A stretch of 64,000 nt of DNA from Sarcomyxa edulis (taxonomy: Eukaryota > Basidiomycota > Agaricomycetes > Agaricales > Mycenaceae). Positions 1 through 10,399 of the stretch are shown in pieces (the first letter of the stretch is position 1; every line of letters starts with the position of its first letter). The position numbers and the translations under genes are program-made. Below the pieces are notes generated by a model, which saw only the letters and a list, made by a program, of their open reading frames with translations, was not told where the DNA came from and made no database searches. Location: assembly GCA_009761415.1 (NCBI GenBank), contig QUOL01000032.1:51121-115120 (forward strand), in the 5' to 3' direction.

Positions 1-1020
1 GTAACACATAGGTAAATTAAAAATAATATACATTAACATATCCCTTATAAGTAACGGTTATTCAATTTAGCCCTCTATTATAGTATACTCCTCCCTCTAG
101 TAGGATCCATACGTTAGTTAGAGTAACCCTAGCAATGTTTAATAGTCTTATTTAAGTTTTAATTCTTGTATCTCAAATTAATAAAAATAGAACTTAAAAA
201 ATAAATATATTAAAATAGCTTTTGTAGACTTATTGAATCTATTTAATAGTAGTTTATCTAAACTTTTTATAAATTATGGGGTGAAACAATTTAAAGTCTT
301 TTCCTTATTTATTATTTCATTATTTTTTTAATAAATATTACTTAAATTATGTAGGTCAACAGTCTGAGTATTTAATTTTAGATAATTTTTTTTATTAGTA
401 TATTGGGTAGATGTTTACTCCTTTAAACAACTTACTTAAAAATATAAATACAGCCTAACTAAAAATAAGTAATAAGTAACTCTAATTTATAAGATATGTG
501 ATAAGGTATAACATTAATAAGTAGTTAAATGTATGATAGACAAAATAAATATATTGATAGATTAATAAAAAGCACATTATATTTTTTCGGGTAATCTTAC
601 TAAGCTAAAATCCGTAATGTAGGATATTAAAAAGAAAATAAAAAGTAAGGATAATTAATATTTAAAATCTAATAAAATTAGTAGCTAAACTTTAAACTAT
701 TTTTATTAATATAACAGTAGGTGTAGAGTAGATATATTAATGTACTTAGTCTAAATTAGTTGCTATTATTTCTTGTAATAAAATGGTAATAGACAAATTA
801 GTATGATAATATATTTATAAATTATTGATCTGCTTTATTTATTATTTGGTTATTAAAGGTATAGTATAGATTAGGGTACTAATACGAGTAAATAAATATT
901 ATAATCTCATACTTAAAGTAAAATGTAAATACAGTGATATTTCATTAGTAGGAAATAGGCACAAATACCATAAACAGATAATAGCAAACTTACCTATTTG
1001 TTTCTGTACTTATAGTTAGA

Positions 1021-1075
1021 TTAAAAAAAAAATAAATAAAATAAATAAAATAAATAAAATAAATAAAATAAAAAA
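1021..1075. repeat. AAATA-type microsatellite
   Basis: Tandem array of alternating AAATA and AAAT units, about ten in a row. Simple-sequence expansion with no coding potential. Confidence 0.8.
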
Positions 1076-1179
1076 ATAGTAGCCGCATATAATAATAAAT
1101 CATACTTAAAACTTAAATTTAGATACACATTTATTTAGTAATAATTAAATAAAAATTATAGCTAGCTTTAGTTCCCCCA

Positions 1180-1250
1180 CTATTGTTTTTTCAAATATCT
1201 ATATAAAACTTATTATTGTTTTTTCAAATATCTATATAAAACTTATCATT
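1180..1250. repeat. Two-copy tandem duplication
   Basis: A unit of about 33 bases containing TCAAATATCTATATAAAACT occurs twice head to tail, nearly unchanged. Confidence 0.8.
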
Positions 1251-1339
1251 CTCCTTAGAGGGAAGGTTGCCTTAAACTATCTATTTACTTCTTTATTTTA
1301 TTACTACTTCTATAGTTAGCTTATCTTTTTACTTAGTCT

Positions 1340-1570
1340 TAATAACTTTACTAATCTATTCCTTCTTAAGAACTTTACTAATCTATTCCTTCTTAATAAC
1401 TTTATTTATCTATTCCTTCTTAATAACTTTACTTATCTATTACTTATTAAAAATAATAACTTTACTTATCTATTACTTCTTAAAAATAATCATTTTACTA
1501 ATCTATTACTTCTTAAAAATAATAACTTTACTAATCTATTCCTTCTTAATCACTTTACTAATCTATTCCT
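1340..1570. repeat. Tandem array of a 25-33 base unit
   Basis: Roughly eight head-to-tail units with the core CTAATCTATTCCTTCTTAAT, followed by a variable AAAATAATAACTTTA-like segment. Units differ by small substitutions and length changes, as expected of replication slippage. Confidence 0.8.
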
Positions 1571-1652
1571 TAGATATATGTTGTATTTATATTCCTTAGA
1601 TATATGTTGTATTTATATTGTTTAGATATATGTTGTATTTATATTGTTTAAC
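1562..1652. repeat. Three-copy tandem repeat
   Basis: A unit of about 27 bases built on TTAGATATATGTTGTATTTA occurs three times in a row, directly adjoining the previous array. Confidence 0.75.
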
Positions 1653-4144
1653 CTAGTAGTAATATTTAAAAATATAATTTATAAATAAATCGGGTAGTAT
1701 ATTAAATAGGCAGTAATTATAGCATTGCATATTAACTTTTTAAATTGCCAATTTTAAATAGGAACTATACTATATGTATTATAAAAAAAATATTTAAGTC
1801 TTTATTGATTTTTCTTTTGTTTATATTTTTTACTACCTTTATTTTTCTACTATATTATAATAAACCTAATGGTAGATATATAAATTAGTATGATAGCAAG
1901 ATTTAACTAAGTTGTTTTATTTATTTAATAAATAGAGTAAAAATGTAGACAGATAACTAATAATACTATGAATAAATATCTTTAGTTTAGGAAATTTAAA
2001 GTTATAAATAAATTAATCTTTTGTTTTAAACATTAAGATAGAGGTACAAATAATCAACTATTAGTAATAGGTTAAAATAAATAAATCAGGTAGCAAATAT
2101 AAGTAATAAATAATCTAATTGTAGTATATTAGAAGAAACAATTCTTGAGTAGGTTAGTTATAAGTAAATGTACAATAGTTTATTATATGTTAGTATCAGG
2201 TAAAGGAACAAAAATAGTATAAGGGAAAGAAAAAAAAATAGTATAAGTTAAAGAAAATAACTATTATAACTAATTTGAGGTAGAGCACTTATAATGATAT
2301 ATAATATATAGAATAAAGATTTATGTAATACATATACAGCAATTTTCTCCTATTTCACTTATTATATAGAGTAAGCTAATTGTATACCTTTGCTATTCTA
2401 ATTAATATAACAGTAGGGTACATTTATTTTAAATTACGCTAGTATGACTTATTATTACTGCTACTATTTATTATATGTAATTATTTTTTTTTAAGTAATT
2501 ATTTTTTTTTTAAGTAAATATTAATACGAGAGTAAAAGGCTAGGAGGATAAGGAAGATTCTCAATAGGTATAACTAACTTAAATTTAGTATAATCTAGTT
2601 TATTTAGAACTAACTTAAATTTAGTATAATCTAGTTTATTTGTAGAGATATATCTTTACTCAAAACAACTAAAGGTATAAATATATCAATGTAGGCAGGC
2701 AGTATAAATTAGTACTCTGCTATACTTATTACCTTCTCTGTCTCTAGATATAATATATAAATAAAATATTAAGGTAAAAATGTACTAATCTACATAAGTG
2801 AGAAAACAATTATTTAACTAAATATAACTTGCATTACCCAAATATTTGTAATAGGTAACATTTTTTATATTTGACTACTATTATTCTCTCCAGTTATCTC
2901 TGGCTATATTCCTTATTACACTTTATTAATAAATAGGTAAGACTAAATTAAAAACTTTAGTATAAGTTTAATTAGTTTCTAGATATTATTAAATATGACT
3001 AAGGTAATACTAACTTAATGTTCTATAGTATATTTATTATAACTTCCTCTAGTAATATATCTGTAATAACTTAAATATAGATTGATTTAGTAAGTAGAAG
3101 GTTATACTTTATTTAGTTAGTTATTTAGTTATTTATTTAATTATTTATTAATTACTTATTTATTTATTAATTATTATTTATTAATTATTTACTTATTTAT
3201 TTATTAGTTCTTTATATTATTATTTAACTATTAATTAGTTTATTTATATATATTTATTATTTAATTATATTTATTACTTAGTATATTAGTTCTAGTTATT
3301 TAGTTAATAATTATTTTATTTATTTATATATTTATATTTATTACTAAAGTATATTTTTTATTTTTTTATTTATTTATTTATTTCTTTATCTCTTTGTTTA
3401 TATTGGATTGTATAGAGTTAAAGTTTTATTCTCTTTAATTTTAATTTTGTTGTTACTATTAATATTTTATTTATCTAGTCGTATAGTGGCTACTTTAACT
3501 CGTGACTATATTAACTATACTATTTTATTTTGATCTGTGTAATTTCTATTAAAGTGTGTTCCATAGTTTTAGTTTATTGTAAATCTCTTAATATCTATTT
3601 TATGTTTCTCGTCCGTCTATAATATTCTATTTCGTCTATAATATTCTATTTTGTCTATAGTATTCTATTCCGTCTATAATATTCTATTCCACCTTTAACT
3701 TTTGAATATATTTTTATTTGTTATTTTGAGTTATCGTTTTTTAATCTAGTCTAGGCCTCATTTCCCCATTGGTAATTAACTCGGTTAATCTTTTCCAACA
3801 AATGTCCCCTGTGATTGATTCTTTTTTTTTTGGTTTAAGACTGGTCGTGTTTTATCCTAGGATATTTTTTTCTAATATTTCGATTGTTTAACCTCCTCTT
3901 CCTCGATCTAAATAAAAGTTTTTACTTTAAAATATTTAAAAAAATGGTTCTTTGGTTGACTGTTAATACGTATTAATAAAAGCAATCTATGGTACAATAA
4001 ATAATAATAATAATAATAAGGTAAGTAGTTAAATAGGTAAATTAAAAGCAGGTTATTACTTACCACTTAGTATATAGTTTATTCATCTTTATATTTACTA
4101 GTAGTTTCTTAAGTATGATACATTTATTTATTTGCTGTTACAGC

Positions 4145-4221
4145 AACACTCAGTATTTGTACTATAAATTTAACACTCAGTATTTGTACTATAAATTTAA
4201 CACTCAGTATTTGTACTATAA
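4145..4221. repeat. Three-copy tandem repeat
   Basis: A 27-base unit beginning AACACTCAGTATTTGTACTA is repeated three times, just upstream of the atp6 relic. Confidence 0.8.
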
Positions 4222-4339
4222 TTAAGTTTTATTATATAACAAGGATTAAATATAAATATACTTGGTTTAGCTTAATCTTGTAGTTTTTTAGCAGCGAGTT
4301 TAAAAAATATTAACTATTGTTATTACCATTATTATCTAT

Positions 4340-4618
4340 AATAAAATGTTAGTATATAGTGTAAGAGCAGTACCATTAGGTTTACAACATTAAACAGAGG
4401 TTTACAACTATTAGCAAATACTTTTTTGGGTTATTTATTAATAGCTATATTAAGTAGTTTAATATATAATCTAATGAGTTAACTATAAATACTATTTTAT
4501 TACTAATAGGATGTATACCACTAATAAAAGTATTAGGTATAGAAGCATTATAGGTATCAGTAACAATGATACAAACTTATGCTTTTTTTATACTAGCATT
4601 AAGTAATATCAAAGATTA
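4340..4618 (+). pseudogene. atp6: atp6 3'-end relic (ATP synthase subunit a)
   Basis: Frame-broken remnant of the C-terminal third of Atp6, the proton-channel subunit of complex V. One frame reads PLGLQ, then GLQLLANTFLGYLLIAIL, which resembles the family segment around the conserved 'GLRLxANxxxGHLL' region. After frame changes comes GCIPLIKVLGIEAL, an in-frame TAG, then VSVTMIQTYAFFILALSNIK with a D and a stop. This matches the conserved C-terminal pattern 'GLELAVSxIQAYVFxxLTxSYIKD'. A short duplication of GTTTACAAC disrupts the start of the match. It is on the plus strand, unlike the working genes. The functional atp6 is not in this window. Confidence 0.7.
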
Positions 4619-4779
4619 GATATACTATTTTTTTTTTAATATACTTAAATATAATAATAATATAAAGATTAAACAGTATGATAATACCTTATTATAGTTT
4701 ACTTAGGTTAATAAAAAATATAAAAAAATAAGAGGATCTGTAAAATAAAGGTAGTTTAATACTATTATATGTATAAATG

Positions 4780-4955
4780 TTATTAGCATTAACAATAAAA
4801 CTTTTAAGTAGTGCATTAATATTAAATAAAAGTTTAGGTATAATATATAGTATAAATATCTTAATGTTATCAGGTTGGAGGATCAGCAATAGGATTAGCA
4901 TTATTTTTTAGTTTGTTAGTTAGTTATTACAGATTACATGTTACATTTACATTTA
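4780..4955 (+). pseudogene. nad4L: nad4L relic (complex I subunit 4L)
   Basis: Plus-strand remnant of a second nad4L. One frame reads LLALTIKLLSSALILNKSLG followed by IIYSINILMLSGW; after a frame change comes GSAIGLALFFSLLVSYYRL. These correspond to the family segments 'LLAVTLL...SSLGF', '[11 protein letters not shown]' and '[16 protein letters not shown]'. It lies between atp6-like and nad5-like remnants. A complete, clearly different nad4L lies on the minus strand at 53243-53509, so this copy cannot be the working gene. Confidence 0.65.
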
Positions 4956-4959
4956 AATA

Positions 4960-5600
4960 TTTAATGTTATTAACCGTTATATTGTTACCTTAATCTTTAG
5001 TATAATAGTAGGTATTTTAGGTAATACATTTGGAAGTGAAAAAAAAAGTATTATAGCAAGTAGTATAATTACAGTATCATCTATATTATTATATAATAAT
5101 TATAATGCAGTATTAATAGCTAAGTTACTACCTTTAATAAATATAGGATATTGATTACATTTAGAAAAAAAAAATTACAGGTAAATTGAGGGCGTATTGA
5201 ATATAGATAAAGTATATTGTGTATCATTACCATTATTTATAAGTAGTTTAGTACATTGATTTGCAGTTAGGTTATATGAGTTACAATTTACATAAAATTA
5301 GATTTTTTTTTTTATTTCTTTATTTATTTATTTATTTATTAATGTTTACCTTCTTTATGGTAGTATTAGTATCAAACCAAAATAACTAAGTATTATTTAT
5401 AAATTGAATATCTAGGAATAATTCGCAGAATATTTATTAATACCCTCCTGATTTACATGCATATCAGCAATAAAATTAGCTTTATTAGTAGTATTAAGAA
5501 ATTCTGATCTTTGGTGATACCCTTTATTTAGTTGTTTTTAGTTGTAGCATTAATAGTAATGTTATTAACTTATGGTTTTTTAAATTATTTATAAATAGTA
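4960..5600 (+). pseudogene. nad5: nad5 5'-part relic (complex I subunit 5)
   Basis: Frame-broken remnant of the N-terminal part of Nad5. Recognisable blocks are an MLLTVILLP start, VGILGNTFGSEKKSIIASSI, ITVSSILLYNN, LLPLINIGYW, FISSLVHW and FFMVVLVSNQNN. Then, in changing frames, come IEYLGII, LLIPSWFTCISAIKLALL and LRNSDLW, matching the family region 'GWEGLGIxSYLLINFWFTRxSANKxALKAxxxNRxGD'. Several in-frame TAA/TAG and frameshifts break it. The first block differs strongly from the resident Nad5 ([16 protein letters not shown]), so it may not be a simple recent copy of the local gene. No remnant of the rest of nad5 was found. Confidence 0.65.
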
Positions 5601-7439
5601 AAACTCCTTATATATTAAGTTTTATATTGCTAGTAGTATGATTGCTAATGGTAGCTCCTTAATCTAAATTGGTTTTTACTCTTGTTTACTGTTAGAAATA
5701 AATGGCACACTCTTGTATAACTTAAATAAAGTAAAGGTTTACTGTTAGGAATAAATGGCACACTCTTGTATAACTTAAATAAAGTAAAGTAAAAGTAAAA
5801 AAAGAAAAGAAAGAGTAGAATAATTAGATAATTAAAAACATATATAGAAGAGAAACGTTAGTTAAAGAATATATCAAATCAGGATCCGGGTTTTTTGTAT
5901 AGTATAAAATGTATCCAATAAATAAAGTAGATAAAAAGTAAAAAATATAATATATCAAATGGTAAAGGTACACTACATTAATATAATGTAAGAGAGTTTA
6001 ATAAAGATAGAAGGATTACTATTTTAAACAAGGAAAGAAGTAGCAATTAAAACAAATAAGTAGCAATTAAATTGATCAGTATCAACAGTAACATCTAATA
6101 TAAAGAGTGGTAAACTATTTAAACATAAGTATATAATAACTAAAGCTCCATTATCCTATTAAAAACAGTACAATATATTAAAAAGTACCTATAGCAGATG
6201 TTAAAAAAATACTAGGTTATAGTAATTTAAAAGTGTTTATTTTACTCTAGAATATGGTAAAGGTAAATGTAGAGGCAGATCATTTAAACATATGAAATAT
6301 ACTATTACTAAAACCACTACCTAATACTTTTATTAGTGGTATATGTATTTTATTAAGGGTGAGATATCTATTTCTTTCTATTATTTGAAGAACCATCAGT
6401 ACCACCAGATATTTCTAGGTGTACAACTCGATTAATACCAGATATAGATAATTTTTTATATAATAAGTTTTATAAAAATTAAGGTATTAAACATCTTTTT
6501 TAGATACATTAATACATTAATATATAACACCATTAAGTTAAGCAACCTAATTAAATGGTAAATGGAAAAAGGGTATCTTCTATAAATCTATGAATCTATG
6601 ACCAGTTAAGATTAAATGGAAGAAATAGTAAAGTAAATCTAGTAAAGTAAATCTAGTAAATTCAATATAGTGAAGTAAACCTAGTAAAGTATATTGTATT
6701 TATGTTAGTTTTGGTGTTGCTATATTCAGCCCTAAAATAAATGACCTATCTTTTAATGTGTACCAATCATTGATATTAGAGTTATATATACTAGATAATA
6801 TTTCTAATATAACTATCGCTATATCTATATAGCCTAACATTAATGTACTTATGTTAAACAGTTGAAAGAGCTATCAAACATAGGAAAGGAGATACAGTAT
6901 AGATGTATAACAATACTATTCTTGATGTATTTGATTATTATTGTAGTAAAATACATGTAACTACTGATAATGTAAGCATTTACAGTATAAAGATAGGTAT
7001 TACAAAGTTAAACCATTGACACAGGTATAAAAATAGTGTTTATAACTATAATTGTTTGTGAGAGTTGTAGTACAAAATCAATATAGGTTTTAGATAGTAT
7101 CTTAGATATCATAGAGTGTTAATGCTTAGCAAAACGGTAAAAGACCTTTAGAAACAAAACTAACAAGTAAAAAAAAAAACCGTTATATCTTGCAATATTG
7201 CGGATAATCCCTAAGACATAAATATTACTACTAGATAACTTAAGTAACTTGCACAAAACCTTAGTTGTATTCTACAGTTTTAGTTAAACAGTAGTACACC
7301 CATTTGCGAATCGAAACAAAACGTACCTTAGAGTTCTGCTATGCATTGAGTTCTGCTAGATTTGCATAGACGAATTTCCGTTTTATAGAAAAGCCCCGCT
7401 ACAGATAGCAGCAAGCGCCTCTCGACGCACATTCGCTCT
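5601..7439. other. Spacer without recognisable gene
   Basis: No ORF, tRNA or intron core that I could support. It contains a two-copy tandem duplication at about 5685-5789. From about 7100 the sequence becomes visibly richer in G and C as it approaches the group II intron remains. Short readable peptides around 6380-6450 could not be assigned. Confidence 0.5.
5685..5789. repeat. Two-copy tandem duplication of about 53 bases
   Basis: The unit beginning GTTTACTGTTAG and containing AAATGGCACACTCTTGTATA occurs twice in direct succession with only one or two differences. Confidence 0.85.
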
Positions 7440-7689
7440 TTACCAGATTTATTTTTCCGGTTAAACTTTGGATTCAAGTTTCTGTAGTTCTGATCGAGCT
7501 ACCCGTACAATCTTGTTGATCAACTTTTTATCATATGATGCTAAATATCCATCATCCTATAATTTTATAAGTGTTTTTGTAACACCTATTTTTAATTCGA
7601 TGTCAGTATACGTAATTAATTTGTTAGGTAAAAAAAATTTTTCTAGTACCTCTGTAACGACCTGTTAATGGTTTATCCATATTAGTTTT

Positions 7690-8690
7690 TTCAAGATGAC
7701 ACTCTTGATGTAGCAGTTGTAAGTTTGACAGGTTATTGATGGTATCTCGTAGTTTCGTTACATTTCCTGCTAAAGCTCTTGGTAGTATGTGATCAATATG
7801 AACTCCGTTTAATCAGTTCGCTATTCTACTATCTTTGATGTTAAACCGTAGATTTTTTAATAGTCCCTTCTTATCATTAGACTGTGTTCCATTAATTTCT
7901 TAAAAAAAAAATTTTTTTTACAACATTTTCAGTATTTTTATTTAATAGATCACTTCAGTTAACTAGGTTATTCTTACAATGAGGACATTTAAAATTCTGT
8001 TTTAATAATAATTGACTTCGTTGGTCCCCCCTCATCTTATTTATAAGCAATGCACGTTTAATAATACGCTGATGTATCTATTAACATTTAATTTATCATA
8101 ATATTCATGGTAGGAATGATTGGGCTTCATATTGAGGGAGTATCTAAATCTGTGAGTCTTATTTTTTTTTAAAGAGCTACTTCGAAGTGTTCCTTTAGTA
8201 ATGTTTGAGTTTGTAATTCTAGGACTATCTGCTCAACATCTATAGGTATCACTTTTCTTATGATAAAAGGCTCGAGGAGTACCTTTACGAACAACAACCG
8301 TGTAGTGTAGCATAAATATGTCATGGAAAGAGTGATCATGTTTATTCATAAGAAATTTTCTAATTCGAAGTCAGACATAAGTATCTAAGTGCCGTCTTAG
8401 TTGTCTTGAACCTGGAGTAAACGGAGTAGTTGGATCAACCCCGGATTAAATAGTTGATCTTGTTAATTAACTCATAAAATTCGATATGTTGGTTGGAAGT
8501 GGAAGTTAATAGTTTGTATATCTGGTCTATTCATTTTCCAGCTCTATGTTTAGAAGTTTCAATTAATCAGTTGACCTTCCGAGGGATAAGTAATTGGTGA
8601 GTTCATCCAAGGAAATCAACCTTATTACCAATTTTTCATGGAATAATTTTGGTTTTCTCTTTTGAAAGCTCAAGTCCTCTGATAAAAAAA
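7690..8690 (-). pseudogene. Group II intron maturase fragment (RT tail, domain X, HNH)
   Basis: Remnant of a group II intron-encoded protein read leftwards. It opens at reverse-transcriptase motif 6 (RGLELSKEKTKI), passes through VDFLGWTHQLLIPRKVNWL and a domain-X-like stretch (RQLRRHLDTYVWLRIRKFLM). It ends in an HNH nuclease region with a zinc-ribbon CPHC at about 8010, then HIDHILPRALAG and NLQLLHQECH. Such proteins reverse-splice their intron into DNA. At least three frameshifts or stops separate the pieces, and everything upstream of motif 6, including the YADD catalytic site, is missing. It abuts, head to head, another maturase fragment truncated at the same motif. No matching domain V was found downstream of it (towards lower coordinates). 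Confidence 0.75.
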
Positions 8691-9655
8691 AAAAAAACAG
8701 AGCTAAACTTAAATCTAAATCAAACAAAAACTAAGATTACAAACATCAGAGATACAAAAATACCTTTTTTAGGCTTTCTTATTGACAAGACTAAGCCCTC
8801 ATTATTCTACTATACTAGAAGATATACTAAAGGGTGAATAACTCGAAATAGACTAGTAAAGGTTTTCAGCAGAGAGGAGGAACACTTACTTTAAAGCCAA
8901 ATTATACTAATATAATAAATAGACTCGCATTAGCAGGTTATTGTGATAAAGCAGGACTACCTAAACCCAATTTTAGGCATTACCCTGAACCACAAGTTCT
9001 AGCAATAACTAAAATTAACTGAATCATAAATGGAATAAATAGTTACTATAAAGTCTCAGAGGTACGACAATATGTAGTAACGCGCGTTCAATATATACTA
9101 AGATATAGCTTAGCAGCCGTTTTTGCAGCCAAATATAAACTTCGTACTCGAGCCTCAGTATTTGCTAGAGCTACAAAAGATTTACACAAGCTGATTAAGC
9201 CTAGTGAACTAAATCATTATAATATTAAAAAAAAAAGACGAGAAAAATTAGTTAAAGGTATCGGAGTAAGATTCGTGAGCTATTCTGAAATCCCTAAACC
9301 GGATTATGATCCTTTAAACAAGAGATTTAATGTTAGCCTATCTTTTGAGGAATTCCTTAAGTTAAAAGCTTCCATGCCTTTTATTCTGAAAGATCCCCTA
9401 GAAAGTCTTAAATGACGTAGTCTTAGAGGTTCCGCAAATATTTACGGTAGCTGCTATATATGTGGTTCAACAGATAATGTTAAAATGCATCACGTTAAAC
9501 CTATTAAGAACATCTCGCCTCATAAAACATATCTTGAGAAGCGACTTATGGCTTCCCGACGTACTCAATATGTACTATGCCACACACATCATCTTATGGC
9601 GCATACTGTTTCAATAGACAAAATTAAACACGAATATGAAATAAAAAAAAAATGA
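8690..9655 (+). pseudogene. Group II intron maturase 3' half (RT tail, domain X, HNH)
   Basis: Plus-strand C-terminal half of a group IIA intron maturase. It opens at reverse-transcriptase motif 6 (TELNLNLNQTKTKI) and continues FLGFLIDKTKP. After one frameshift near 8880 comes a long open stretch with the thumb/domain X region (LALAGYCDKAGLPKPNFRHY, INGINSYYKVSEVRQYV). An HNH domain follows with CYICGSTDNVKMHHVKPIKN and CHTHHLMAHT. The upstream RT motifs 1-5 are absent. It is followed at the normal distance by a well-formed domain V and VI and then a cox1 exon, so it belongs to a cox1 intron whose 5' half is missing here. Confidence 0.8.
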
Positions 9656-9740
9656 AAATGATAAATAAGCTGACGATGACGTTTAATAGCTCTTTTTTTA
9701 ATTGCAAACAATAATCTATTTTAGATAAGGTTGGGTTGGA

Positions 9741-9820
9741 GAGCCGTGTGATGGGCGACTATCTTGCACGGTTCCGAGGGAACTCTAGTAATATAAAATT
9801 ATATGAAAGTTTGACCCTAT
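9741..9820 (+). mobile_element. Group II intron domains V and VI (3' end of a cox1 intron)
   Basis: Positions 9741-9774 form a canonical 34-nt domain V hairpin starting GAGCCGTG and ending CACGGTTC with a GCGA-type loop. The following helix GGGAACT/AGTTTGACCC (about 9778-9817) leaves an unpaired A near the 3' side, as domain VI requires for lariat branching. The intron would end at the AT at 9819-9820. This is the 3' end of the intron that encodes the maturase half at 8690-9655. Confidence 0.85.
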
Positions 9821-9873
9821 ATTTCAATAGTTTATTTTACGAAGTAGCTGGTGGTGGTAATGCGGTATTATAT
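9821..9873 (+). pseudogene. cox1: Isolated cox1 exon between two group II intron halves
   Basis: A 53-base segment whose frame reads YFNSLFYEVAGGGNAVLY, matching the conserved Cox1 segment 'NFNTxFFEVAGGGDPxLYQHLFW'. It is bounded exactly by group II signals: an AT intron end on the left and GTGCG on the right at 9874. The preceding and following cox1 exons are not in the window and both flanking introns are truncated. It is therefore either a stranded relic of a broken cox1, or a genuine internal exon joined to the rest by trans-splicing. Marked as a pseudogene because nothing in the window shows the rest of cox1. Confidence 0.65.
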
Positions 9874-10399
9874 GTGCGCGAAGGTAAAATTGCGTCATGC
9901 TTTGTAGTTATTCTTACTTCCAGCATTAGTTCATTAATTTGAACATTCTCTCCGGGTGAGTTATCCATTAATAAACATGTAATCAGAATCCCCAAGTCAC
10001 ACGGGAAGTCCGATATTATTGGCTTAAATTATTGTTGACCTTATAAACACCGGGCTAGAGTTGAAAAATACTCTATTAGGTCTATCTGAATCAGCTATGG
10101 TACTATAGTAGGATTAAAGGAATCATTTAGACGATTTAATTTAAAAAGGAGCGCAGATAAGAGCCTAAATAATATTTATATTATAATTTTGAAGAGTAGT
10201 ATTTTTACTATTTTAAATTGAATAATATACGCTTTAAAAAGAGCTAAGAGTAATCTTAGGGACAACGCAAATAATACACCGTCGGAGAAATCTTCTGTAG
10301 TAAATGGATCAAATTACAGCTCGTATGGGATTTATCAGATAAAACAAGAAGCTTGTTAACTACAAGTAACTCTTTTACCTTTTGCGGTATAAGTCAAGT
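9874..10399 (+). mobile_element. 5' end of a second cox1 group II intron
   Basis: Starts GTGCG directly after the cox1 exon, the group II 5' consensus. The exon frame stays open into the intron as far as 10360, with TGA read as Trp, as is usual for IIA introns whose maturase is translated as an exon fusion. A frameshift near 10350 separates this part from the reverse-transcriptase pieces downstream. The 3' half of this intron, including domains V and VI, is absent. Confidence 0.65.

Larger units (their letters stand above)
1..4329. other. AT-rich spacer with many short tandem duplications
   Basis: No gene, tRNA or intron core could be recognised here. The stretch differs in texture from the rest of the window: fewer long A or T runs, very many TA dinucleotides and TAA/TAG triplets, and none of the GC-rich hairpin repeats found downstream. 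It contains several recent-looking tandem duplications, listed separately, plus others near 2572-2642 (a unit of about 35 bases twice) and 3613-3691 (a unit of about 20 bases four times). It could be decayed mitochondrial sequence, because recognisable gene relics follow directly after it. Confidence 0.6.

Noticed and set aside
1340..1570. Regular repeats that might suggest a CRISPR array
   Set aside because: Units adjoin with no unique spacers of constant length; this is slippage-type tandem repetition in mitochondrial DNA.
6230..6560. Possible intron-endonuclease remnant (readable peptides around 6300-6450)
   Set aside because: No motif of any endonuclease family could be identified.
7340..7440. 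GC-rich segment that might be domain V of the minus-strand maturase's intron
   Set aside because: I could not fold a 34-base domain V with the required GAGC...GTTC ends.
9736..9942. Plus-strand ORF starting at an ATG-like codon in group II domain V
   Set aside because: It runs through domain V/VI, a cox1 exon and a new intron start, so the frame is fortuitous at its beginning; the open part after 9874 is the exon-fused maturase leader.
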